A stretch of DNA of 60,321 nucleotides, taken from contig JASHON010000026.1 in the NCBI GenBank assembly GCA_030041095.1, positions 1-60,321 on the forward strand, given 5' to 3'. Shown here one piece after another: positions 47,706 through 56,948 of this stretch. A program made the translations under genes and the position numbers. The notes under the pieces are model-generated. The model made no database searches. It was given only the letters and a program-made list of their open reading frames with translations, and was not told the origin of the DNA. Source of the stretch: Terriglobia bacterium (GTDB lineage: Bacteria; Acidobacteriota; Terriglobia; UBA7540). The stretch's first letter is position 1. Each line of letters opens with the position of its first letter.

Positions 47706-47732
47706 CTCGCGATCGCGAGGGGCGTTTCGCCC
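47706..47732 (+). terminator. Palindrome and hairpin between convergent genes
   Basis: CTCGCGATCGCGAG (47706-47719) is a perfect 14-base palindrome. It runs directly into GGGCG-TTT-CGCCC (47720-47732), a 5-bp stem. They lie midway between the convergent ispG and nuclease-like genes, so a bidirectional terminator is plausible, although there is no T-run. Confidence 0.4.
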
Positions 47733-47759
47733 ACCCCTTGATGCGCGCACCCTCTCTTG

Positions 47760-49289
47760 TCAGCCCTCCGTTGCTGCGCGATCCCGGAACAATACTTTAA
47801 CAGCCTCCCGCCAGGACTGATTCAGCCCCACCAGGATTACTTCAATCGACGGGTTGAAAAACTGCAGGATTTCGCGGGTGGTCGAATGGAAGCGAAATGC
47901 CGGAGAGACGAGATAAAGAAGCGGCGCAGCGGGGGAAAGATCGAGACCGTGAAAATAACCGAACGGCTGGAATTGCCGGCGGTCATTCAGCCATTTCACC
48001 CGCAACCAATAATCCAAACCTTGCACGGGCAGAGTAATTTCCTCGTATAGCTTCAGTTCAATTACCGCCAGCCGGCCGCCGGCCGTGACGCTCAGGATAT
48101 CGACGACACCGCGATCTCCTCCCGAAAAGGCAGGGACCTGCGAGTAAGCGAATTCAGCGCGGATCGCGGGATCGAGTTGGCTGAGGTCGCGGAGCAGGAG
48201 GCTCTCAAGCCATCGCTCGGGCTGTAGCCTATAATACGGATGATCCTTACGTTCACTATCCGCGCGCCGCGTCTCAAGCACTTCGCGGAGGAATTCATCA
48301 AACTGCTTTCGCTCGCCTTCGCGGAACACTCTGCGATCATTTCCGGTTCCCCAAGTGAGCCGAGGCGCAAGCTCGCCGTAGAGCTGAGCGATTTCAAGAC
48401 CGTGGATCCGCAGTGAAAGCGCATTCCCGGAGGCGTCAGGAACGGCGTCCAGGCGCTCGATCCAGCCGCTTAGCGCTCCTCGCAAAACGTCCTCCGTCCT
48501 TTTCAGCCACAGGTCCGCCTGACGACGGGGTGTGAGGCGTGTCTCCACGTTTCCATAATCCTTCAAGTCGATCGGCTTCCACGGCTCGTCATCGGACGGC
48601 CACGCGAATATCTCGATGTTTGCGCTGCGCGGGTCGAGACACACAGCACGATGCGCAGCAAGCGGCACGGCGCAGAAAGGAAGAAACAACTTCAGGCCTG
48701 ATACGTGGCCACTCTTAAGATTTCGGCGGAGCCAGTCAAGCCAGATGAGGCCGTACGACACAGCGGCGTCTGCCGCCGCCGGCGTTTCCTCTTCGCCAAG
48801 ACCGAGAAACGCCCACCCATCGCTCCCGCACCTTGCCAGACCGCGCGTATACCACGTGGAGAATGAATGCTCGCGGTCTGAGCGGTTGCTGACCCGTTCA
48901 AAACTCCAGCCGGGAAAGTGTCGCCGCAAGTTCTCGATCAGCGCGTGGCGAACCCTTGCTCGCTCATCGCTCTTGGAAAGTGAGACGCTCGCACCGCTTT
49001 CGCGCAGCTCTAAAGTGGTCGTTTCACGCGCGCCGGGCTTGTGAACGAAAAGCCCTAACCGCCCATCGTCGCGGTACGCTACGGAGTCTATGCGCCAGGC
49101 AAACGAGGAACCAGGCCGCCAAATCTCCAGCAGCAGCTTGCCGAACTGCAAACTCACTTTCCAGTCGTGGTGGGCGAGATTGAGAAACGGGTCGCCAGCC
49201 TCAACTACCACCAGGCTCTTTCCGCGCCGGATGAAATCTTCAAGTTCCTGCTTGGTTTGTTCGGGCTTGTCGTTGTCGAATGAGGTCAT
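47760..49289 (-). CDS. PD-(D/E)xK nuclease-like hypothetical protein
   Basis: The 509-residue protein is unknown apart from its C-terminal third. Residues about 360-450 (ERWLESLLLRDLSQLDPAIRAEFAYSQVPAF, GGDRGVVDILSVTAGGRLAVIELKL) fit the PD-(D/E)xK nuclease layout with Asp397, Glu411 and Lys413, similar to the NucS/DUF91 type. The N-terminal 340 residues include a beta-rich start (WKVSLQFGKLLLEIWRPGSSFAWRIDSVAYRDDGRLGLFVHKPG) and a helical part. DNA cleavage or binding is inference from the fold pattern. It is divergent from glpK and convergent with ispG. No restriction or repair partner is adjacent. The SD before ATG 49289 is weak. Confidence 0.7.
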   Translation of the reverse strand: MTSFDNDKPEQTKQELEDFIRRGKSLVVVEAGDPFLNLAHHDWKVSLQFGKLLLEIWRPGSSFAWRIDSVAYRDDGRLGLFVHKPGARETTTLELRESGASVSLSKSDERARVRHALIENLRRHFPGWSFERVSNRSDREHSFSTWYTRGLARCGSDGWAFLGLGEEETPAAADAAVSYGLIWLDWLRRNLKSGHVSGLKLFLPFCAVPLAAHRAVCLDPRSANIEIFAWPSDDEPWKPIDLKDYGNVETRLTPRRQADLWLKRTEDVLRGALSGWIERLDAVPDASGNALSLRIHGLEIAQLYGELAPRLTWGTGNDRRVFREGERKQFDEFLREVLETRRADSERKDHPYYRLQPERWLESLLLRDLSQLDPAIRAEFAYSQVPAFSGGDRGVVDILSVTAGGRLAVIELKLYEEITLPVQGLDYWLRVKWLNDRRQFQPFGYFHGLDLSPAAPLLYLVSPAFRFHSTTREILQFFNPSIEVILVGLNQSWREAVKVLFRDRAATEG

Positions 49290-49438
49290 AGGCGGAACGC
49301 CCCATTATAATGAATCGGCCTTCTTGCAGAGAGTGACGCTGTGCCGTAATATCGGTGAGGCTATGGCTGAACGTGTTTGTTCCTCGTGACTAGGTTCTTT
49401 TGATCAGCCCTTTCCGGAGAACGCTGCAAGACGCCACT

Positions 49439-50947
49439 ATGCCTGCTCGTTACATCCTCGCCCTCGACCAAGGAACCACAAGCTCGCGCGCCATCCTCTT
49501 TGATCGTGCAGGGGCGATCATAGCGTCTGCTCAACGCGAACTAACTCAGCACTATCCGCAACCCGGTTGGGTGGAACACGACGCGAACGAGATCTGGTCA
49601 GGACAGTGGGCGGTGGTGGAACAGGTTCTTGCTGAAGCGGGAGCGCGGGCGAGTGACATTGCCGCCATCGGCATTACCAATCAACGCGAGACGGTTGTCG
49701 TTTGGGACAGGGAAACGTCGCAGCCCATCCACCGCGCCATCGTGTGGCAATGCCGGAGGACGGCAGCTCATTGCGACCGAATTCGCCAGGATGGTTTTGA
49801 GAGAGTCTTGCGCGCGAATACCGGCCTTGTGGCAGATGCCTATTTCTCTTCCACGAAAATCGTCTGGCTGCTCGAGAATGTTCCGGGAGCGCGCGACCTG
49901 GCCGCGCGGGGCCGGCTGGCTTGCGGGACGGTAGATAGCTGGCTTGTGTGGAAGCTCACACAGGGCCGTGTCCATGCCACGGACGTTTCCAATGCCTCAC
50001 GCACGCAGCTCTTGAGCCTGCGCTCTCTCACCTGGGATGATGAAATCCTTCGTTACTTCTCGATTCCTCGCTCTTTGCTGCCGGAGCTGAAACCGTCGAG
50101 CGGAATTCTGGGCGAGACGGATTTGCTGGGCGGGCACGCCATCCCAATTGCCGGAGTGGCCGGAGACCAGCAGGCATCGCTGTTTGGCCAGCGGTGCTTC
50201 ATTCCCGGAGCGGCGAAAAACACTTACGGCACTGGTTGTTTTCTTCTGATGAACACAGGCGATCACTTTGCCGTCTCTCCCCCCGGACTGCTTTCGACTG
50301 TTGCCTGGCAGCGCAGGGGCGCAGCGACCTATGCTCTGGAAGGAAGCGTCTTCATCGCCGGCGCTGCGGTGCAGTGGCTGCGCGACGAGCTGGGGTTGAT
50401 TGCGACAGCCCACGAGTCCGAAGAGGCCGCTCGCTCCGTGCCGGATAATGGAGGGGTTTATTTTGTCCCGGCGCTGACGGGGCTCGGAGCGCCCTATTGG
50501 AACCCGCACGCACGGGGCGCGATTCTGGGACTTACTCGTGGAAGCAACCGCAATCATCTTATTCGCGCCGCGCTCGAATCCATGGCTTACCAGACGCGTG
50601 ACGTGACGGATTGCATGGCTCAGGTTTCCGGCTTTCATCCCACGGACCTGCGGGTGGATGGCGGGGCTGCGCGAAATGACTTTCTCCTGCAATTTCAGGC
50701 GGACATTCTGGGCATTCCCATCGAGCGGGCACCGCTTGCTGAATGCACGGCTTTGGGTGCTGCGTTGCTCGCAGGCCTAGCTGTCGGGTTCTGGAAGGAG
50801 AACGAGATTGTAAGCAGCGAGTTTGCGTCTGGTTCGGACAGAGCGAGGCAACGAAGGTTTGAGCCCTTGATGGAGCCCGCGCGACGCGAGGAACTATGGT
50901 CGGGCTGGCGCCGTGCTGTCGCGCAGGTGCTGTTTCGCGGCGATTAG
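49439..50947 (+). CDS. glpK: Glycerol kinase
   Basis: The 502-residue FGGY-family kinase begins YILALDQGTTSSRAILFD (phosphate-1 motif) and carries GWVEHDANEIW, AIGITNQRET, FGQRCFIPGAAKNTYGTGCFLLMN and DGGAARNDFLLQFQADILG. These assign it to glycerol kinase rather than to other FGGY sugar kinases. It makes glycerol 3-phosphate in the cytosol. ATG 49439 gives the standard family N-terminus; a start at TTG 49400 adds 13 unrelated residues. No glpF or glpD is adjacent. The stop lies eight bases from a convergent gene. Confidence 0.95.
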   Translation: MPARYILALDQGTTSSRAILFDRAGAIIASAQRELTQHYPQPGWVEHDANEIWSGQWAVVEQVLAEAGARASDIAAIGITNQRETVVVWDRETSQPIHRAIVWQCRRTAAHCDRIRQDGFERVLRANTGLVADAYFSSTKIVWLLENVPGARDLAARGRLACGTVDSWLVWKLTQGRVHATDVSNASRTQLLSLRSLTWDDEILRYFSIPRSLLPELKPSSGILGETDLLGGHAIPIAGVAGDQQASLFGQRCFIPGAAKNTYGTGCFLLMNTGDHFAVSPPGLLSTVAWQRRGAATYALEGSVFIAGAAVQWLRDELGLIATAHESEEAARSVPDNGGVYFVPALTGLGAPYWNPHARGAILGLTRGSNRNHLIRAALESMAYQTRDVTDCMAQVSGFHPTDLRVDGGAARNDFLLQFQADILGIPIERAPLAECTALGAALLAGLAVGFWKENEIVSSEFASGSDRARQRRFEPLMEPARREELWSGWRRAVAQVLFRGD

Positions 50948-50955
50948 AAGCCTTG

Positions 50956-51693
50956 TCAGTGGGTTGTTCCGCTTGCGGCCTTGTGAGATGGATCGGTTTG
51001 GTTTCTGAGCATGTTGGGCGGTAAGTTGATCGTCACGTCTTCATCAAGCCGCATGCCCAGCAGCGAGCCTGCCAGGAGAACTGCCGCCTTTCCTTTCGGA
51101 ATCACGAGAGCTGCAACGCCGCTGGCAACACCCACCGCGATCCCCGGTCCCAAGCCGCCGGCGCCCGCGAGAAGAGTGGGAAGGGCAAATATGGCCAATT
51201 GCTTTTTGTGTGACGGTCCGCCGCCTTTCAGGTCACCCTCCGGTCCCACATCATAGCTTCCGTTTTCCGCGCTGGAAAAAACTTCCGTCAGGGACCCGAG
51301 AATTGCCACCTTTTCTCCGTTCGGCAATTCAACCTGGTTGAATTCGACAGCCAAGTATCCGGACTTTCCCCGGTGGCCAGCATGCTTAATCTGGGAAATG
51401 CGGCCGTAGACGCGCACGCCTTTCGGCAGGACGGTCATATCCTCTACGTCAACCGGCTCAATCAGGGTACTGATGAGGATATCTCCCACTTTTGAGGTTT
51501 TTGAGCTGATCGAGGTGTGCAACTGGAGCTTGAATTCAGTGCCTTCAGGAATAGTGATTTCGTTGAGGCTGGCCTGGAGGGCTGCCTGGTCCTGCGGCGT
51601 CAATTTACCTTCAAGAGGCTGCTGCGCCGGGAGGCTAACGGCGAACACAAAAGCGCCCAGCAACACCGCGACGCAAGTTATCGGTTTCTTCAT
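50956..51693 (-). CDS. Secreted hypothetical protein with TrbI/VirB10-like segment
   Basis: The 245-residue protein has a signal peptide (MKKPITCVAVLLGAFVFAVSLPAQQ, cleavage near 23). The core has IPEGTEFKLQLHTSISSKTSKVGDILISTLIEPVDVEDMTVLPKGVRVYGRISQIKHAG, a beta pattern like the TrbI/VirB10 C-terminal fold and other periplasmic beta proteins. It then has a Gly/Ala/Leu-rich hydrophobic stretch (LPTLLAGAGGLGPGIAVGVASGVAALVIP). The C-terminus returns to DEDVTINLP. No type IV secretion genes are near, so only the fold resemblance is suggested. GGAG lies nine bases before ATG 51693. A structured leader lies just upstream. Confidence 0.72.
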   Translation of the reverse strand: MKKPITCVAVLLGAFVFAVSLPAQQPLEGKLTPQDQAALQASLNEITIPEGTEFKLQLHTSISSKTSKVGDILISTLIEPVDVEDMTVLPKGVRVYGRISQIKHAGHRGKSGYLAVEFNQVELPNGEKVAILGSLTEVFSSAENGSYDVGPEGDLKGGGPSHKKQLAIFALPTLLAGAGGLGPGIAVGVASGVAALVIPKGKAAVLLAGSLLGMRLDEDVTINLPPNMLRNQTDPSHKAASGTTH

Positions 51694-51708
51694 CTTGCTA
51701 ACTCCACA

Positions 51709-51775
51709 AGCTTGCTATGCTGCTGGTCCCAACGTCCATTGTCTCCACAGCAGCCCGCAAGCTACCCCCGGGGGT
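51709..51775 (-). promoter_or_regulatory. Strong two-part stem-loop leader of the 50956-51693 gene
   Basis: AGCTTGC (51709-51715) pairs with GCAAGCT (51757-51763), and inside it GCTGCTG (51719-51725) pairs with CAGCAGC (51748-51754): 14 perfect base pairs around a small internal loop (3 by 2) and a 22-base apical loop. Next to it is ACCCCCGGGGGT (51764-51775), a perfect 12-base palindrome. On the transcript of the minus-strand gene the palindrome comes first, then the stem-loop, which ends 2 bases before the SD GGAG. A regulatory leader is likely; the mechanism is unknown. Confidence 0.5.
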
Positions 51776-52331
51776 TACTCCCCCGACTTTCACGCTCTAT
51801 TTCATCACCAACCCCGTTTCACGTCAAAGAGAAAATCCGTTTGAAGGTGAGGAAACAAGCCTGTTCGGCTGGTATGAAGATTAAAAATCCGCCGCCTTAC
51901 TTTTCAATCAGTTGACGGCTTTCGAAACTAGTAACCACATTTGTTTTCATTAGTATAACGGCTTTCACGGCTTCGTTTTTGGTTAAGCTTTTCTCATGTG
52001 GCTGATTCCACGTAGCTTAACGGCTTCGCTCGTCAAAAAAAATTTTGATTTTCGAGCTGAGCGAACCAATTTCTAATCTTCGCCCCTGTGTGGTCATTTG
52101 TCCGCTTTCCCTGGTCATTTTGCTCTTTGCCTTCCGCATTATGCTTCGTGCGGGTCGCCTGCGGCCTACTGGCCCTCCCTGAATTTCCCGGCTGGCCGGC
52201 GTCTCTTGTCCGTAGCCTGTCTCCTTCAAACGTTCGACCGCTACCGGCCGCTTCCCGTCCACACCTCACCACGGACCACGAACAACGGTCCACTGACACT
52301 ATGTCACATCCGAGTGAGACGGTGGGGACAA
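51776..52331. other. AT-rich intergenic spacer with repeated ACGGCTT
   Basis: About 550 bases between bshA and the secreted protein gene, both on the minus strand, hold no supported gene. The part from about 51,880 to 52,080 is clearly more AT-rich than the rest of the window. It carries four copies of ACGGCTT (51915, 51958, 51967, 52020) and a run of eight A's followed by four T's (from 52036). The promoter of the secreted-protein gene should lie here. A degenerate stretch around 52265-52300 (CACGGACCACGAAC, GGTCCACTGACAC) resembles the GTCCGTGGTC-type spacer repeats seen in some GC-rich genomes. Confidence 0.45.
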
Positions 52332-53453
52332 TTACTGTCCCAAGACACGTTTGTAAAGCTGCTCGTAGAGAGGAATAATGTTGGCACTGCAGAAGCATTG
52401 TAGAGCGCGGGCGCGGGCGGCGCGCCCCATGCTTTCGCGCTTTGCGGGATCGGTGAGAATTTCGGTGGCGCGTGCAGCCATCGACTGAATATCGTGCGGA
52501 ACAACGAGGAATCCGTCGATTCCGTCGCGAACCACTTCAGGCAAGCCACCGACGCGCGAGCATACCGGAGGCACGCCGCAAGCCATCGCTTCGAGCGCCG
52601 CTAATCCAAAAGATTCCAACGTGCTAGGCAGTAGCATTACGTCGGCGCAGCTCAGCAGTTCCGGCACGTCATTCTGCTTGCCCAGGAAGAAGACGTCAGA
52701 GGCCAAACCTTTTTCCCGCACTTTCCATTCCGCGATCGTTCGCTCCGGGCCATCGCCGATCATCAGAAGCTTGGCCCGAACGTCTTTCCGAACCATTCCA
52801 AAGATTTCCACAACGTCCGTGACGCGCTTGACGGGGCGAAAGTTCGAAAGATGAACTAGAATCCGCTCGTCGGATTTCGCGAACTCCTTCCGACGGGAGC
52901 GGCCGTCCGCGGGCTGAAACACTTCGCAATTCACGAAATTTGGAATCACCTCCACGTTTTTGCGCACATGCAGCTCATCGTCCGTCACCCTTTTCAGATA
53001 GTTGGAAATGGCGGTGACAGCGTCACTCTCCTCAATGGAGAACCGCGTGATCGGAAGGTAGGACCGATCGCTTCCCACGAGCGTGATGTCCGTGCCATGA
53101 AGCGTGGTGACGAAGGGAAGCTTGCGAGGGCCGACCATCGCACGCGCGAGATAGGCGCTAACCGAATGCGGAATGGCGTAATGCACGTGGAGAAGATCGA
53201 GCGACTCGTTGACCGCGACGTTATACATTTTGGTGGCTAGCGCCAAAGTGTAAGGAGGATGATCGAAGAGCGGATAATCCGTCATCTCCACTTCGTGGAA
53301 GCGAATCCGGTCGGAGGCGGCGGACATTCTTACGGGAACGGCGTAGCTGATAAAATGCACGTCGTGGCCGCGCTGCGCCAACTCCAGTCCCAGTTCCGTC
53401 GCCACCACTCCGCTGCCACCGTAGGTGGGATAACACGTAATTCCGATTTTCAT
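52332..53453 (-). CDS. bshA: N-acetyl-alpha-D-glucosaminyl L-malate synthase
   Basis: The 373-residue GT4 glycosyltransferase begins MKIGITCYPTYGGSGVVATELGLELAQRGHDVHFISYAVP, the characteristic BshA N-terminus, and has HYAIPHSVSAYLAR, VHLSNFRPVKRV and the donor-site ESFGLAALEAMACGVP. It joins GlcNAc from UDP-GlcNAc to malate, the first step of bacillithiol synthesis. ATG 53453 fits the family; the frame extends to 53504 without support. bshB and bshC are not in the window. Other GT4 enzymes are the alternative, but the N-terminal match is specific. Confidence 0.9.
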   Translation of the reverse strand: MKIGITCYPTYGGSGVVATELGLELAQRGHDVHFISYAVPVRMSAASDRIRFHEVEMTDYPLFDHPPYTLALATKMYNVAVNESLDLLHVHYAIPHSVSAYLARAMVGPRKLPFVTTLHGTDITLVGSDRSYLPITRFSIEESDAVTAISNYLKRVTDDELHVRKNVEVIPNFVNCEVFQPADGRSRRKEFAKSDERILVHLSNFRPVKRVTDVVEIFGMVRKDVRAKLLMIGDGPERTIAEWKVREKGLASDVFFLGKQNDVPELLSCADVMLLPSTLESFGLAALEAMACGVPPVCSRVGGLPEVVRDGIDGFLVVPHDIQSMAARATEILTDPAKRESMGRAARARALQCFCSANIIPLYEQLYKRVLGQ

Positions 53454-53695
53454 GGCAACCGCCTCATCCAATTCTATCAGGTTGCATCGGGCGGTTCGCG
53501 TCACTCAGTCTTGTGAAACCCGCAGGGCGATCTACACCGAACCGGGGCTCCAAAACATAGACGCCCAATCCGCCGGTTTTCAGTTTAGCGAGTGTCTGCC
53601 GGCAGGTATCTTCCTCGCTCCACGAAATGCCGGCGAGCAGGCCCGTGGGGCAGCGTTTTAACCCTAACAGATCGAATCCGCCATGGGAAATCCGC

Positions 53696-56218
53696 TCATT
53701 CAATCCTCAATGCCTGCATCGGGTCAATCGAGGCGGCGCGCCGGGCAGGCACCACAGCAGCCGCTATGGCGCATCCGGCCAGAACACATACTGCCAACGC
53801 CAAAATAAGGGGATTATAGCTCTTGACGCCGTAAAGCAGGGTTGCCATCAACCTTCCGCCGGCGAGCGTCACCGGAATTCCTATTGCAAGTCCGACGCCC
53901 ACTTGAAACAGTGCGTCGCGCAGAATAAGCCACAAGACGTTCGCACGATTCGCGCCCAGTGCCATGCGTAAACCGATTTCGCCCCTGCGCCGCGCCACGA
54001 AGTACGAAGTGACTCCATACAACCCAACGCAGGCTAGGATTAGCGCAAGCAGCCCGAAAAGCTCCGTGAGCCGTGCGACCAGTTCATCCTGATTGAAATT
54101 CCGGTCGAGCTGCTCCTGCAGGGTCACCATTTCGAGCACCGTAAGATTGGGGTTGATGTTGGCCAGCGCGCGGCGAATGGCGGCCTCGAGATTTTCCGGC
54201 CGGCCGGCCACCCTTAACTCGATGTCGCCAATGTATTGCGAGCTTGCGAGCCAGTAGAGCTTGGGATCGTTCGTGGTTTGCAGGAACGGCAGGAAAAATG
54301 TGGGATAGGCAGGCGCGCGGGCGTCCTGATATTTTGCATCTTGAACGATGCCCACAATCTCAAAATCGCCCGCATGGCTTTCACCTCCGATGCCAAAGTG
54401 CTGGCCGATGGGATCTTGCTTGGGGAAGAATTTCTTGGCAAAGGCTTGATTGATCACAACGACTCTTTGCGACGCCGGCGTATCCTCAGCATTGATGGCG
54501 CGTCCGCGCAGCAATCGCGTGCCGATGGTTTGGAAATAATGCGGCCCGACGCGATCGAAAGAAGCGCCATCGCGTTCTTCAGGCGGCCGGCCTTCAATGT
54601 GGATGCTGTAGCCCCAGTTGTCGCCACGCATGGGGCTGTAAAGCGAGTAGCTGGCGTCGAGCACGCCGGGAATGCGGGGAAGCTGATCCTGAAGCTGTTG
54701 ATAAAGTCCATAGAGCTGATCGGGTTTGTATCCGGCCAGCGCCGGATCTACCCTCACAATCAGCCGCCCGCGGGCGTCGAAGCCGAAGTTCTGATTCTCG
54801 ATGTTCCGCAGGCTTTGAGTCAGCAGGCCGGCGCCGACGAGCAGCGCAATGGAAAGCGCAACTTGCAGAACTACAAGCGACTTCTGTGGCACCGACGTTC
54901 GGTCGCGCGCGGAGCGGCCGGCCCCGTGCAGAGCGTCAGCGGGCTGGGAGTGCGAAGCCACCCACGCCGGCGCCGTTCCGAACAAGACACCGGTCGCCAG
55001 CGAAACCAGGAAAGCGAACCCCAGCACCGTAAGAGAAGGCGTGGCGCTGATGGGAACGAAGCGAGCGCCGCGAAAAGCGACCAACAAAATAGCACGAGCG
55101 GCAACGAAAGCCACTGCGAGTCCCGAGAGGCCGCCGAGGATTGCGAAGACCACGCTCTCGGTAATCACCTGGCGGACGAGCCTCACTCGCGATGCGCCGA
55201 GGGCCAGACGGATGGCAGTGTCCGCGCGAGAGGCTGCGCCGCGCGCCAGGAATAGATTGCCGATATTGGCGCAAGCGATCAGCAGCACGAATGCCGCGAC
55301 AATCACCAGCAGGCGAAGGCCCGATTCTGTCTGGCTCTGCATGTCAGTGACGCCTGCGCCGCCCGGCGCGATGATAATCCGCTGCTTGGGAACTTGTGAG
55401 CGGTCGAAAGCCGTGAGATCAGGCTGTGCGCCGAGCCATCTCTGCAGCTCGAGCGTCACTTCTGCCTGGACCCGTGCAGGCCACGCGCCTGGTTTCAACC
55501 GTCCGATCACATGCAGCCAATGGGCGTCCGCGTGGTTGAGGAGCTCATTCTGCCCGTCCAACGCAGGCTCGGTGGAGAGCGGCAGCCAGAAATCCGGCGG
55601 ATCGGGCCGCAACGTGTCACCGAAAAATCCCGGCGGGGCAATTCCCACTACGGTGTACGGCATCGTGTTGATGACGAATGTGGCGCCGATAACAGAAGGA
55701 TCGTGGCCGAAATGTTCTTCCCATGCGCGGTAGCTCATCACCGCGGCGGGCGGGGCGCCCGGCCGGTCGTCTGCAGGCGTTATCATCCTTCCTGCAAAAG
55801 AGTTGATGCCGAACATGGAGAAGTAATTGCCTGAAACGAACTCTCCCAGATATGCTTGCGGCAGGCCGGAGGACGAGCTGCGGCGCACGCTGAGGTTGGG
55901 CAATGCAGCTTGAAATGCGGCCATCTGGCTGAATTGAGCTGTGTGATCGCGGAATTGCTTGTAAAGAGCGGTGGAATATAGATCCCAACTACCCTGCATT
56001 CCGCTTAGCACGCAGCAGTTGTTGGCATTGCCGATGCGATAGAGTTGTCCCGGATCAGCCACCGGAAGGCTTTTGAGGAGCACTGCGTTGACCAGAGTGA
56101 AAATGGCGGTGTTCGCGCCAATTCCCAGCGCCAGAGTGACGATGCAAACGACGGCGAAGCCGGGCGAAAGTCGCAGGCGGCGGAAAGCGTAACGAAGATC
56201 CTGCAGAAGTGCAGACAT
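53696..56218 (-). CDS. ADOP-type ABC transporter permease (duplicated MacB/FtsX-like)
   Basis: The 840-residue protein has [56 protein letters not shown] at the N-terminus, a large MacB-type periplasmic domain, three membrane segments around residues 300-430 (FtsX domain), a second FtsX-like membrane segment and periplasmic domain, and three more segments at the C-terminus ending with [18 protein letters not shown]. This eight-segment duplicated form is expanded in Acidobacteriota and usually sits behind a PadR regulator, as here. No ATPase gene is adjacent. It may export a small molecule or act mechanically on an envelope partner; the substrate is unknown. Confidence 0.9.
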   Translation of the reverse strand: MSALLQDLRYAFRRLRLSPGFAVVCIVTLALGIGANTAIFTLVNAVLLKSLPVADPGQLYRIGNANNCCVLSGMQGSWDLYSTALYKQFRDHTAQFSQMAAFQAALPNLSVRRSSSSGLPQAYLGEFVSGNYFSMFGINSFAGRMITPADDRPGAPPAAVMSYRAWEEHFGHDPSVIGATFVINTMPYTVVGIAPPGFFGDTLRPDPPDFWLPLSTEPALDGQNELLNHADAHWLHVIGRLKPGAWPARVQAEVTLELQRWLGAQPDLTAFDRSQVPKQRIIIAPGGAGVTDMQSQTESGLRLLVIVAAFVLLIACANIGNLFLARGAASRADTAIRLALGASRVRLVRQVITESVVFAILGGLSGLAVAFVAARAILLVAFRGARFVPISATPSLTVLGFAFLVSLATGVLFGTAPAWVASHSQPADALHGAGRSARDRTSVPQKSLVVLQVALSIALLVGAGLLTQSLRNIENQNFGFDARGRLIVRVDPALAGYKPDQLYGLYQQLQDQLPRIPGVLDASYSLYSPMRGDNWGYSIHIEGRPPEERDGASFDRVGPHYFQTIGTRLLRGRAINAEDTPASQRVVVINQAFAKKFFPKQDPIGQHFGIGGESHAGDFEIVGIVQDAKYQDARAPAYPTFFLPFLQTTNDPKLYWLASSQYIGDIELRVAGRPENLEAAIRRALANINPNLTVLEMVTLQEQLDRNFNQDELVARLTELFGLLALILACVGLYGVTSYFVARRRGEIGLRMALGANRANVLWLILRDALFQVGVGLAIGIPVTLAGGRLMATLLYGVKSYNPLILALAVCVLAGCAIAAAVVPARRAASIDPMQALRIE

Positions 56219-56339
56219 CTCAGCTCCACGGACCGGGCGATGCCGAAATCGGCACGGCAGATTGGCCTTCTCAGTAACTTTAAGTAAGACGTGGTTTGCT
56301 GCGGGAGGTTAGCGTGGCAAGAGCCCCGCTCCCAGCGCG

Positions 56340-56531
56340 TCAGGAGCCTCTCCTCACCGGCTCCTGCTGCCGCTTCTCTTTGCACATCAGGAGATTCTGG
56401 CGGGCGAGATCGTCGGCAGGATCCATGGCCGCTGCACGTTCGAGGACTTCTTGGGCTTCATTGAAGCGGCCTGCGAGCAAAAGGCTCCGGCCCAGATCGT
56501 TGACGAACTTCTGAGGCTTGCATCGATGCAT
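56340..56531 (-). CDS. Small TPR-like protein or TPR remnant
   Basis: The 63-residue frame between padR and the ADOP permease contains one TPR-like unit (DLGRSLLLAGRFNEAQEVLERAAAMDPADDLARQNLLMC). It begins 23 bases after the PadR stop with only GGA before the ATG. A single repeat is unusual for a folded TPR protein, so it may be a degraded remainder of a longer gene or a small partner in the padR-permease unit. It is on the same strand as both neighbours. Confidence 0.4.
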   Translation of the reverse strand: MHRCKPQKFVNDLGRSLLLAGRFNEAQEVLERAAAMDPADDLARQNLLMCKEKRQQEPVRRGS

Positions 56532-56554
56532 TCCAAGTTCGCAGCAACTGTGCC

Positions 56555-56896
56555 CTACACTTGCTCCAGCCGGGCGCTCAGAACCCTTCCGATCGCGGCG
56601 ACCAGGCGGTTCCAGCCATCCTCTTCCTCGCGCAAGTGCGTTCTGCCTGCCTTGGTGAGCTCGTAAAACTTCGCGCGCTGATTGTTCTCCGAAACGCCCC
56701 AGGCAGCTTTCAAGAAGCCCTTGCGTACCAATCGAAACAAGGCTGGATAAAGCGCGCCTTGCTCGATCACCAGTGCGCCTTTGGAAATCTGGCCAATCCG
56801 CAGGAGAACACCATAACCGTGAAGAGGACCGAGAGAGACAGCCTTGAGGATTAGGAGATCGAGAGTGCCGGGCAGGATTTGAGCGCGCTTCTCCAT
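56555..56896 (-). CDS. PadR-family transcriptional regulator
   Basis: The 113-residue winged-helix protein has the PadR layout: LPGTLDLLILKAVSLGPLHGYGVLLRI (recognition helix region), VIEQGALYPALFRLVRKGFLKAAWGVSE (wing) and a C-terminal dimer helix (LREEEDGWNRLVAAIGRVL). It usually represses its own operon. The gene is first in the minus-strand unit padR, TPR fragment, ADOP permease, and a strong promoter lies 23 bases before its start. AGGACACAGC before ATG 56896 is a fair SD. Confidence 0.93.
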   Translation of the reverse strand: MEKRAQILPGTLDLLILKAVSLGPLHGYGVLLRIGQISKGALVIEQGALYPALFRLVRKGFLKAAWGVSENNQRAKFYELTKAGRTHLREEEDGWNRLVAAIGRVLSARLEQV

Positions 56897-56918
56897 GCTG
56901 TGTCCTAAGATGATTATG

Positions 56919-56948
56919 ACTATAGAGGCGGATTCATGCGTCTGTCAA
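56919..56948 (-). promoter_or_regulatory. Near-consensus promoter of padR
   Basis: On the minus strand TTGACA (56948-56943) and TATAGT (56924-56919) stand 18 bases apart; only one -10 base deviates from consensus. It lies 22 bases upstream of the padR ATG. The region just downstream of the -10, CATAATCATC, is AT-rich and could hold the PadR operator. This predicts strong expression that PadR would be expected to repress. Confidence 0.75.

Noticed and set aside
53464-53703. 79-codon minus-strand frame between bshA and the ADOP gene
   Set aside because: Would start at TTG inside the end of the permease gene, has no family match, and overlaps an unused upstream extension of bshA. Possibly the remnant of something, but unsupported.
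54236-55255. 339-codon plus-strand frame in the ADOP permease gene
   Set aside because: Antisense shadow; Arg/Gln-rich without hydrophobic or motif structure.
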